DNA of 64,000 bases from contig CM028931.1 in assembly GCA_016801845.1 (NCBI GenBank), positions 6,469,563 to 6,533,562 of the forward strand, written 5' to 3'. The DNA is from Polydactylus sextarius. Its lineage: Eukaryota; Chordata; Actinopteri; Polynemidae. Numbering within the stretch: the first letter of the stretch is position 1; each line of letters begins with the position of its first letter. Position numbers and translations under genes: made by a program. Positions 13,801-26,257 of this stretch are shown piece by piece. The notes beneath the pieces were generated by a model. The model was not told the origin of the DNA. It was given only the letters and a program-made list of their open reading frames with translations, and made no database searches.

Positions 13801-16800
13801 AGACTTACAAGAACAGGAAGCACAGGACAGAAAGTGAATAGACCTAAAATAAGAGACAAGTGTGGCCTTCTAAATCAGTGAATCAGTTAAATCAGTGAAA
13901 TTTAAAATATCTCCAAGGAGAAAAAATGGTTTCTCTCACAAATAAACAGTCTTTTGGCCAGTCCTCAAAATTACCAGTTTCATTGTGACTTCACAGCCCT
14001 CAAATAAATCAAACTTTTTTTGTGGACTTGTGATGATTAGGCCACAGCATACTGAGTGGTTGCCTCAGGAGCCTTAGAACCTTTTTGTGTGAGTGTGTAA
14101 GTAGGGTCCATAGTAACTCATAAAGTTCTCACCATTGCATTATGGGTTTTGCAACTGCTGCCAAAAACTTTCCATATGGTCTCCCAATATTTGTTGGGCT
14201 AAACATGGTTAAAGACTCCTGTCTAATATTATGCACCAAGCTGTCTTGATTTCATAACCTTGCATCACATCCCATTATAAAAACAGACCAGGAGGTTAAT
14301 GGAGAGAAAATGTCTCTCAAGCTTTACCACGCCCAACACCCCGCACCAAATATCACGCCAAAATAGAAATGTCATGTCGTAGATAATACCGCCCCCTGTC
14401 TGTTTGAAAACTCAGCAAGAGTTGAGGAAATAGGAAATATGTTTTTAGTTTAGGGTTAGGATTAATGTTTTTATTCCAACCAAGCAGCAGCACACCAGAC
14501 TTGACTCATTTAATTAACTGAGCTCAGTCTTCAGACAGTTGATTGGTCAAACTTTGTGCTTTTGACCCGTTGGAACAAAAACCTGCAGAATAGTTTGGAC
14601 ATACCTGCAGGGTAGTGATGAAGCCTGCTGGACCATTATCAGATGCTGCGTGTTGTCTGTGAGCACAGTCAGCAGAAAAGGACCCAAAGTCCTGAGGTCA
14701 AACTTCTATGTAAGTCACTTCACATAGACTCATACTTTAATCACCCACTTTCTCTCCTCTTTATCTCACTCTATCTCTCTGTCTTTGCAGATCGAAAGCT
14801 GCAACATGACGTTAAACCTCAAAGTGAGTCTTCTGTGGATTTCTTTCATCTTCCACTCCCAGTCCTCACCTGCAGTGCATATGTAACACCCAGAAATCTG
14901 GGGCAAGAATTGATATTATTTAAATTTACAAAAAAAAAAAAAAAATGACTAAGAATCATTTGCATTTTCTCTGGAAACAGAAATATAATAAATGAACAAC
15001 AGTTAGTTCACCTTGTTCTGATCAGCATCTGCATTAACCCAGTGACTGCTCATTAAACATTCATGTCATTATTCAGTGGCCGACTTTTATGACAGCCATG
15101 ACATCACAGCTGCGTTTCTACTTTGAGCCACGAGATTTATTGGTTGTGACAAGTGAACATGTGCTATGTTGTAGAGGATCAGTGAGTTGTAATCACTGCA
15201 AATGAGCTAATTTGACCAATTTACATGGCTGCCTTCACGTCCCTTTGGCAGCTTTTAGTCACTTAGTGGAGTTACCCTGGCTAAGTGATTGTCAGCTTTA
15301 GTGAGTGCACACAGTGTCTCCTGTGTTGTTCACAGGCTTTGAAGAAGCATGAATAATTGAACTTGAAGTGCATTCAATTGATATCTCTAGAGTGACCACC
15401 TGGTAGGAAAACCATAAATGAATTGGCCTCTGACTGGTCGTCGTGACAACTGATAACCAGTGGCTTCTTGTGATGTTGATTGCTTTTGCTGTGAGATATT
15501 CATCACAGCTACTGAACATAGGCTGGTGAGTCTGAAGGCAACGTGGCTAATCACCTTGAGTGTGAGATGGATCAGTTTAGAGTAACGGCTGGACATGTCC
15601 ATTTATTCTTATCCGAGGTGCATAACGTAGCATAAGACAGATGGTCCGCTCCACCCCACCACTCTCCATACTTCTTTCATTTCCAACAGTCACCGTAACA
15701 CTGTGTAACTCTTGCGTGCCCTTGAATGTCGACACACTAACAATGTTGTCCTCACTTCTTTTCCTCCATGGCCTCTTCACACTGCCCAGCTCTTTACAAC
15801 AAACACAAGGCTGCCAATGTGCTGATTTAAAAAAAAAGCTATTTCACCTTTTTTCTGTTAAAGCTGCCTTCATGACTTTAAAACAAAATAGATCAAGTTG
15901 TTGAAGAAATCTAAAAGAAAAAAAAAAAAAAACATTTATATACTGCATCCAAAGGTTGTTGAATTTAAATCAGGTGGACATGGTTGTAGGTTGATCTTAG
16001 AAATTTTTCACCTTTGTCCAAGAGGCCACTTCAATTGGACAGCAGTGAATTCATGGACACAAAGGTCTTATTGATCAAAGGTATTCTAACTCCAGATTTT
16101 AGGGATGTCAGATAGTTTTAGTACACGTGCAATCAATTAACAAAGGCTACAAAACAGCTGATTAGGAAAAGTAATACAAACAAGACTGGTCAAGACAAGA
16201 CAAGACAATCCAAACTGGAAATCACCAGAAAACCATACACTGGAAGAATAATAGGATGAAGGGCGCTAAGACACAGAACAAACTGTCAGAGACTCAAAGG
16301 CAGGAGTTTAAATGCAGGTGAGGGCATGAGGACATTAGATTGTAGGTGCAACACACTGGCAGGAGACTCACAGGAACAGAAAACACAGGACAGAAAGTGA
16401 ATAGGCCTAAAATAAGTGAGAAGTGTGCCTTTTTAAATTAAACAGAAATCAGTGCAACTTAAAATATCTCCAAGGAGAAAAAATGGTTTCTCTCACAAAC
16501 AAATAGTCTTTTGGCCAGTCCTCAAAATTACCAGTTTCAGTGTGACCACACAGTCCCCAAATAAATCAAACTTGTTTTGTGGACTTGTGATGATTAGGCC
16601 ACAGCATACTGAGTGGTTGCCTCAGGTGCCTTAGCACCTTAGCAACCTTAGCACCAGGTTTTATTCCAACCAAGCAGCAGCAGCAGCGCACCAACATTGA
16701 CTTGTCATTTAACTGGATTTAAGTTTCATGGCAAGAAGCTAAACAGAAACCAAAATTAAATGTAGTGTATCGTAGTGTAATTCCATTGTATCTCACAAAA

Positions 16801-19800
16801 TTCTCACCACTGCATTGTGGGTTTTGCAACTGCTGCCAAAAACCTTGGGATGCCATATGGTCTCCCAGTATTTGTTAAGCTAAACATGGTGAAAGACTCC
16901 TGTCTAATATTATGCACCAAGCTGTCTTGATTTCATAACCTTAAAGCTGCCTTCATGACTTTAAAACAAAATTGATCAAGTTGTTGAAGAAATTTCTGTT
17001 GAAGAAATGGTGACAATTTCTTTTTACACCTTGACAAACTCTCAAACAGTGAAGTTCCAAGTGTCAAGTGTTTTCTAAAACTTTACCTCATCTGTGTTTA
17101 CCTACCAACCTATGAAAGCTTTTAGAACACTGTCTCAAACTTTACTATGTGACTTATTGACTATACTTAACTCCTCCCTCTAGCTGAACCTATACCTAAA
17201 CAATTATGTTTGTGGCTTTCCCACATGTTGTGTTTTCAGGTATGGATGGCTCCAATGACGTCGCTCTGTATTCAGGTCTTGGAGCCAGCATCATCGCTGT
17301 GGCAGTCCTCATAGTAGCCATCATGCTGTACAGAAAGAACCACAGTGAATATGGGGTGGATGTCATTGACTCCTCTGCGCTCACGGGTTTCCAGTCTTTC
17401 AACTTCAAAACAACCAGACAAGGTAAGAAAGAGTGCTATCAACTCCACACTCACAAAAACCATCATAGTCATCATAGATCTCAGTTACAGAGGCACTCAT
17501 ACATCCATGATTAGGGAAAGAGGATCTATCCATCCATTTTGTTAGCATAAAGTAGAGATAATCACTCTGATAAACACCAGCACCACACCGTCTTGCCTCC
17601 CATGGACCACACGTTTGACTGTCAGACAACCAACCTCTTCTGTCAAACTTGTCTGGCCTAAGCTAAGCCACTGATGGATAAATGCGAAGGGTATGGAACA
17701 GTGAACATCAATTCAGTTTTTGTTGTGCACAGCTTGTGTTGTAATGTGACTGTGCTGTCCAGGCCAGCGACGCTACAGGCATTCATTTTACTGTCAGTGA
17801 CATTTCTGGGTTAGCACAAGTGATAGCCAAAGTGGCGATGAGTCATCCATCTTTACCACAACGGTGACAACACTGAGAAGTCCTGTTGGAGCCCACACTT
17901 TGCCCTTGGCTTCCCTAAGGCCCTGGAGTGGGGTGGGGGTGGGTGGGGGGGGTTTAAGGTGGTGGTCTGAGCTGGGTCTACATTCAGCAGGTCATCAATT
18001 CTATTTAAATAGGCCATGTCTTCATGCAGCCTGCCTGCTGTGCCCCTCCGCTGGCCACAATCGCTCCTTTCCATTTTCCTCTGCATCAGCTTGCCGAGGC
18101 TGTCCGCCAAATGAAGAACACCTCCACCTCTCTCACCACCTGCCGCAGATACAGTTTGTTTGGGAGGAGGTCATCACGCTATTATACTGTACATCTGCCT
18201 GTTTCTGCTGTGACTGCACTGTTGATATTTAACCATCCTTTTCACACAAAAAAATCGAAGGAAATTAAACACTTCCTCTAAACACCTCTGAATGTGTTTA
18301 ATTGCTAATCAGTGGCTTTCTCATACCTAATAATCAGCAGAGAAAAAGACTAGCTTAAATGCGATTCCCGTGCACTGCTGGAGTTGCTGGAGTGCTGAGT
18401 GAGTCTTTGGACCCGATCCTGTCTTTCCACATTACCTCTTCCTCTGAGTGATTTTTAATCAGAGGCCCAATTCTAAACCTATCCCTCAAGGTATTCAACC
18501 TGAGGTTCATTTCATTAACTTCTCTCATCTGCTGCCGCTGCCATTTCATTTCCACTGCGCCATTCGTAAAAGATGCACACTCAAGCGATAATCAGATCAT
18601 TCTTCAGTCAACTGGAGTGCAGAAAATTTAGCAGTGATCGAATGGCAGATGGGTAATGTCCACCAACCAAGAGCTGGAATATCTGCCTGCAGCTACACTG
18701 TTGCTGCTGCTCTGTGTTTCTTCTCATTTCTAACGTTGTATGCCTTCTTATGAAACATTATCATAGTGGCAGTTACATAAACATGGTGTTCCACATCACA
18801 TCCACTGTCCACTCAAATACTAAAAGAACAAATACTGATAACTGACTGGTGGCTTCACCTGCTTTTGTCTTTTTGTTACAACATTTTTAGTTGATCGTTT
18901 TGCTGACATTTTTATGGCTGAGCAAGATCAGCTGATCAGAGTTCAACACTTCATTCTTTTGGTTTTAGGATTTTTAAAATGAAATAGAAATTGTCAAATG
19001 TAATAGTACTTCACACCAAAGTTTGAATTATGTGTTTGTGTACAATCATTTGGACTGAAGACAAAGTGATTGGAAGTTGAAAGGTTAATATGACCTCAGT
19101 GATCACATCTAAAGTCAAAGTTATTCTATTATATTCCATCGAAGTCTCACTATATACAGTACTTTGACTCCAGCACCCCACCTCTCTCTTTCCCAAAACA
19201 TGAGGTGAGGAAAAATCTGAGATCAGTGAACCCCAGGAAAGCTGCTGGCCCTGATGGTATCCCAGGGGCAGTGATCAAAGCATGTGCAGACCAACTGGCA
19301 GGGATCCTCACAAAACTCTTTAACCTTTCCCTGACACATGCCACTGTCCCAACATGTCTGAAGGCCCCCACCATCGTCCCCATTCCCCAAAAAATTTCCA
19401 TAGGCAGCCTAAATGACTACAGACCCTTTGCCCTGATGTCTGTAGTCATGAAGAGCGTGGTGCTTGGATCAGTCTCCCAGCACATCAAAGACTGCCTTCC
19501 TCCCTCCTTCGACCCCCACCAGTTTGCCTCGGAGCAAACAGGTCCACAGAGGATGCCATCGCCCTCACACTCCACACAGCACTGAGCCACCTGGAGAACA
19601 AGAAGAGCTACGTGAGGATGCTCTTCGTGGACTACAGCTCGGCGTTCAACACGATCATCCCGGACATTCTCTTCACCAAACTTCTGCAACTAGAGATACA
19701 CCTCCCCACCTGTATCTGGATTAAAAATTTTCAGTCAAGTCGCTCACAATCTGTGGGACTTGGCCCCCACCACTCCTCCACACTCACACTCAGCACCGGA

Positions 19801-22095
19801 TCACCTCAAGGCTGCGTTCTGAGCCCCCTACTGTATGCCCTGTACACCCATGAATGCTCTCCAACCCACCTAACCAACTGCATTATAAAATATGCGGATG
19901 ACACCACTGTGGTTGGACTCAATTGTGACAAGGACGAGACAGTGTACAGGGCTGAGGTAGAGAAACTGTCCCCCTGGTGCTCAGAAAACAACCTGTCCCT
20001 GAACGTCCTTAAGACAAAAGAACTCATTATGGACTTCAGGAAGCACAGACAGGACTATACCCCCCTCCTCATAAATGGACAACGGATGGAACGGGTCTAT
20101 TCTATTCTATTCTACTGTGTAAAATTTATAGGCACCCCCCACACATTGTGTTTTAGCTGTGCTTTAAAGATCATACATATTTATCTCTCACTTTCTTTAT
20201 GCAGATATAAAAAAAAAAAAAAAAATACAGGAAATGTGTACAAAGTATTTAAGAACACATAAAATGTACTAATGATTCTGGATTCAGACTCTGGCCACCC
20301 CCAGATTTATTGTTGCAGCAGTGAGTCAGCGACCAACAACCACAAGGGGTAAGTTGTTGGCCGAGTCACTGTTCCACACCCAGACCACTGATAGACATGT
20401 CTAGTCTGCCATAAGCTGTTGGCAGATCCAGATTTGACAGGGGTCTGGGGTCCTGTAGTTTGGATGTGAAGTGCAGGTTGAAGTGTGGCAAAAATGAAAC
20501 CTTTCTGTTCTTGCTGTCGGGTGACATGAATCTTTTGCGTCTGATCAAAATTGATTCGCTCAGAACAAAGTGAAGTGTGTGTTCTGGTGTTAATAAATAA
20601 TAAATTGCAGCTGATATATTTTACACCAGCACAGCTGAAAAATGCTCATCACAGATCAAGCCCTCGCTAATTAACAATCTCTCTAAAAATAAAACAACAT
20701 TAGCCTCCCGCCTTGCGCCCCTCACCAGGCAACAGCTGGGCAGCAAGGACTCAGTGACTCCACTGTTATCTTGGCACGGCTCATCCAGGGGGCAACATAC
20801 ATCTGAGTCTGCCAGATCGATGTGGCATGCTCCTTGCACCATTTGGCTGCATCGTCACATCTAATGGACTCGGATGAAGACCCCCTCCGTGTGCTGCTGG
20901 ACCCACACTGGGAGCAGAAGGACTCCTCGTTTACGGAGCAGTCACCTAGACCCCTCCTCGTCCTTCAGGAGAACCACTCGGTGTCCAGAGGAGCTGAGTC
21001 CAGCAGATGGACTATAGAGATCAAGCTGTGTGTGCTTGTAATTAAATCTAACACTATGACCATGGCTCCGAGCCCTGGACCTTCTGTCCAGGTTGTGCTC
21101 CCTTAACTTGATGTGCTGATCACCTGCCCGCTCATGTTGGTTTAATTGATGCTGCAGCTTCACTGGTCAGCTGCAGGAAGCTGCAGAGACTGTGACTTTA
21201 ACCTGATTACCCTAACCTTTATGTTAACTCCAGGACATTGTATTAATACTGGAGATTAAATGTAGTTTTAATCTCAAATCTGCCATGTCTTACTGCCATG
21301 TCTCTAAAATAACAACTCTTGATGTACTGTGCCGCAGACAAAAATGCCATCATGATATTTAATCCACATTGAGTGTTTTTTTTTTTTTTTTTTTGACATC
21401 TTTTTTCTCTCATGAAAACACCTAGAGTTTATGACACAATGTTCAGGTTTTTTAAACTTTAAAAACTCAATATATAAATCATAAAAAAAAAAAAAAAAGA
21501 ACCAACAAAGACAAATGAAATAATCCTGAATTTTTCCAGTGAATTGATTATCACATGTAAATGTGGAGGCTTTGGCTCATTGATTCAGACATAATGTGAG
21601 TCTCATTGTGCTGTGTCTCTGCTGGTGTAGGAAATCCACTACTGTTCAACTCCTCCATGCAGCCTGACCTAACTGTTGGCCGCACATACAGCACTCCCCT
21701 CTGCTTCGGGGATGGCGCCGACAAAGAGATCTTTGACCCCCTGCCGGACATCAAGGTCAAAGTTCAGAGCTCCTTCATGGTTTCTCTGGGTGTGGCTGAG
21801 CGGACCGAGATCCATGACAAAGGCCCAACTGAGACCTTCTCACAGGACCTGAACCAGGACTACTGCAGTACCGTGGAAAGACACAAGAAGGACCTGCTCA
21901 CCCTGAATGGACCCTTCAGCTATGGCAAAGAGCAGCTGAGGACCAGAGGTGTGTTCGGGCACTCTGGAGGACGGCTGGTGGTGCTGAACACTGGTGAGCT
22001 TCAAATAGAATATGTAGTGCACATGCTGCTGCATGCTGCTCCTCATTACATTCCACCAAAAATGTTGATGGGTGCGAAATAGTGGAAAACAGGAA

Positions 22096-22137
<42 letters not shown>

Positions 22138-25100
22138 GACTTTATTGATCCCTTGAGGAGGTTCCCAGGGAAATTGACGAAAGCTGAAGAAAGTGAAGAA
22201 ATGGACCTGTCGGATTGAGGATGAGAACTGCGGTTTCTGACAAGGTGGTTAGCTCCACTAACACATGACACAGTGTGTTACTGGTTAAAAAAAAAAAAAA
22301 AAAGAGGCTATGGTTTTCATTTACCTCCCTCTCTGCTCCTCTGAGCATCTATTTGTAAAGCAGGGATTTATATGTTCTCTGTTACTTTTTCTGTCACACA
22401 GGAGCAGATGAATAGTGTCAGTGCTGATGAAACAGCTGAAGGATAGTGTTATAGTGTTGCTCTGTTGATATGCAGCCGAAAATTTCCATTCACGTCTGGA
22501 TGGATGTAGCATAATAAGACGGATCGGTGAATGTCAGAGGAAACACACAATGATTTAATTATTCTAGAGTCAGACAGTGTTTACAACTCAATATACATCC
22601 AATATTGATTTAATATGAATATTTTGCTGTGCCTGTGTGGGTTTTATCTACATTCCCCCCACAATCCAAACACATGCAAGTTAAGCAGTAACTCTATAAC
22701 CGCATGTAGGTGTAAATGCAAATATGAATGTCTGCTTGTCTCTATATGTCAACCCTGTGATAGACTGAGCCCTGCTCTCACACAAAGTCAGCTGGGATTG
22801 GCCACCCCAACCACCCAAAAAAAACAAAAACAAAAAACACTCGCAACAGGATAAGCAGTATAAATAATGAATGGTTCTCTCAGTGAAAATAGTCAGTTCT
22901 TTATTTGATGCGAAGAAGTTACAGCTGCAACTGCCGAAGCTTTTTATTTCCAGTCTGTATAAAGACAATGTGTGAGGCTGCTGTAAGAGTCTGTGTGAAC
23001 TGAAAGGATAAGCCTTCCATTAAGAAGAACAAAAAAACCTTCCATTAAGAACAAAAAAACAAGTGTCATTTTGCTCAAGCCTATACAAACTTGTTTCTCT
23101 GTGTGTGTGTGTCAATTCTGTGCACATATTTTACCTCATATACCACATATTTTCCTTTACACATGGTCAGTGCGTGCATGTGCCCAGTGTTTTGTAATAT
23201 TTTATTTTGATACTAGGGTTGGCTGGTATGAACAGTAAAAATTGGTATGCGATATAAATTTGGCCAACGATAGAAATTTTGATTATACCTGACTATTGAC
23301 TATTGTTCAATTCAATTCAATTTATTTTATTTATATAGTGCCAGGTCATAAAAACATTTATCTCAAGGCACTTTACATAGAGAAACCCAACATTTCCACA
23401 ATGAGCAAGCGCTTGGCAACAATGGAGAGGAAAAACTCCCTTTTAACAGGAAGAAACCTCCAGCAGAACCAGACTCAGAGTGGACGGTCATCTGCCTCGA
23501 CCGGTTGGAGTGAACTGAAAACAGGGAAAAGAGAAGAGACAGAGGAAAGAGAGAGGAGGAGGGGGGGTGGGGGGAGGAAGAAAAGTGGGAGACCAGAAAG
23601 AGACAGGAGAGAGTAGATGGTTACAAGTAGTTGTTAAAGTAAAATTATCATTACAATTAATATTACAATAATAATAATAATAATAATAATGATGAAGATG
23701 AAAGTGATGATGTCGTCAAAGAATTGGAGTCCAACAGCTCTGGAGTCAAAACTTCCTGTAAAAAGAGAAGGGGGTAGGGGAGACACAACTGCAAGAGAGA
23801 GCAGATGATGTTAAAAATATGTAATATATAAATATAAATATCAGGACATGAAGTGTGAGGGAGAGAAAGAGACGTGAGGAGTGAGGGACAGAGAGGAGCA
23901 GTGTATTGTCAGAGTCCCCCAGCAGTCTAATCCTATAGCAGCTTAACTAAAGGATGGTTCAGGCAGGCCCGTGTCCTGCCTGGACCATCCTTAACTATAG
24001 GCTTTATCATAAAGGAAAGTTTTTAGTCTAACCTTAAAGGTAGAAACGGTGTCTGCCTCCCGGACCCAAACTGGGAGCTGGTTCCATAAGAGAGGAGCCT
24101 GATAACTGAAGACTCTACCTCCCATTCTGGTCTTAGAGACTCTAGGAACCACAAGTAAACCAGCAGTTTGTGATCGAAGTGATCTATTAGGATAATTTAT
24201 ATTATCTATTATATATCTATTAGGATATTGTTATAGGTCATGTTTAGTATCCTCAGAAACGTCAGAAGCAAAAGGGCTCTACTTTGATCCATTTGCATGT
24301 TCTGCCTTATAACTGGTGATTGGTTGAATTTACGTATACGCAGCTTCTAATTTTATAGAATTTTATTGTAACGGTCGACAGCTCGTTGCAGGGCCACATA
24401 TACAGACAACCATTCATACTCACACCTACTCCGCACCTAGGAGCAGTTTACTATGTTCAATTCACCTTTCCCCAACACCTGTGGTTCAAATTATACTGCA
24501 ATATAAATTTTAGGCCATATTGCCCACTTCTATTAGATACTTAGTTTAAGTATGTAAATTATTATTATTATTATTATTATTTACTTGGAACAAGGCTTTA
24601 TGATATTTTCAGAAACAACTATTTTAACATAAGAATAAAGACATTTCCACCATTTTAGTCAATTCTGAAGGTCTCTAAAAAGGTGACATTTGTGGTGTTA
24701 TGTGGGAAGCTTTCTAACAACGTTACAAGAGGTAATTCTTTATTCATCAGCCCTGTGTGTACACCAGGCTGACTGTGGCTCTGCTAAGCTGCTGATATGT
24801 GTGTGTGTGTTTTCCAGGGGTCAGTCTGCTGGTGCCTCATGGAGCCGTGGCAGAGGATATGTCCCGGGAGATGTACATGATGATCAATCAGGGAGAGTCA
24901 AGGTGAGGTCAGAGTTTACCCAAATGTCATTTCAGACAACTGTCTGTCTGTCAGTATACCTCTGTCTTATCATCCAACTCCCCTGAGTCAGTTTCCTCAC
25001 TGTCCTGTTACTCTACGTATTCACCATCCTGTGTTACCAAGGATACCAACCGTCTAAATCCAGTTAAATGGATCTCGTTGTTTTACTGTGACCATTCCAC

Positions 25101-26082
25101 TCATTCTTTAGAGGCTTTATTGTAAGCCTGCAATTTAAACAAAAAGAGATCCTTGAATCAACTTACAGCTCTGAAAACATAGATAGATTTGGAAACAGTC
25201 GGTTACTTAGATTGACTCATCTTTAAGTTGGAGACTTTAATTCACAGAGCCACTGTGAGACTCAGATCACAGACTTCAGACAAAAGAGATAATCTCTTCA
25301 GCTGCGTATTAAAAAAGCACTGTTACAACATAGTTTAGTCAATGCCCAATAAATGAACTTTTAAAGGATGTAGGTGGTGTTACACAATACTTTATATACT
25401 ATAATCATGAACAAATGAAATCAAATCAAACCAGCCTTTCTGACTTCCCACTGTCAATGGCTCTAAACTGTAGCTTCACTTTTCTATAAACACACCACAG
25501 AGCTACAGTTGTCTGTTACCAATAATACCTGTTCCCCGTGGTGTTTAATCAGAAATATTTTATTGATCTTGAGTGAAAATTGGCTTTCTCGCAGTTTTCT
25601 CCTGCTTACAGTTTTTCAGCTATAGCATAATTTTTCAAATGATACATTTTTTTTCCCTCTCTTGGCTGGAGAAACCGTGAGAAACCCAATTTTCCCTCAA
25701 GATCAATAAAATATTTCTGATTAAACACCACAGGCAGCAGGTATTATAGGTAGCAGACAACCCCAGCTACAAAGTATACAAATGAAATAAAAAAAAAAAA
25801 AAAAAAAGAAAAGATGTGCAGATAATAAAGAATATCTCCAACTTCACACGGAACTCCATGAGCTCCATGTCAGGACTTGAAGAGAAGAACTAACTCAAAA
25901 GTAGAAAGCTAGAGTAGACAGAGAGAGAAAACTACAGGGTTTATCGAACCAAAAAAGCAGAAAAAAATAAAAGTTACCACACGTACTAGGGTGGAAATCA
26001 GCCTCCCCAAAAAACAAACAAGAATATAAAAAAATAATCCAAAGCAAAAGGAACAAACACAAATGACCTAGCAAAGAACGCT

Positions 26083-26133
<51 letters not shown>

Positions 26134-26225
26134 CAAAGTCAGGTCAAACTTGGTGAAAGTCCAACAAAGTCGGACCATGACACACTGAAAAATAGTTTTG
26201 ATTGATGACATTTATCATTTATACT

Positions 26226-26257
<32 letters not shown>

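Larger units (their letters stand above)
13160..14790 (+). other. unc5d: unc5d intron
   Basis: Begins with a CAT microsatellite (about 13191-13206), then holds one copy of a duplicated block (13620-14420), half of an hAT-like element (about 14470-14607), and a YCAY-rich stretch before the 33-nt exon. Confidence 0.75.
21994..24817 (+). other. unc5d: unc5d intron
   Basis: Contains a LINE 3' tail with a GATA microsatellite (22098-22200), a teleost repeat fragment (22640-22860), a long interspersed repeat (23305-24210) and a further repeat scrap around 24360-24480. No exon was seen. Confidence 0.75.

Noticed and set aside
18024..18281. Cys/Ser-rich ORFs near 18.0-18.3 kb
   Set aside because: No splice-supported exon, and no similarity to UNC5 or to any family I recognise.
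21840..22271. 143-residue minus-strand ORF
   Set aside because: Antisense to the 363-nt unc5d exon, then running through a GATA microsatellite.
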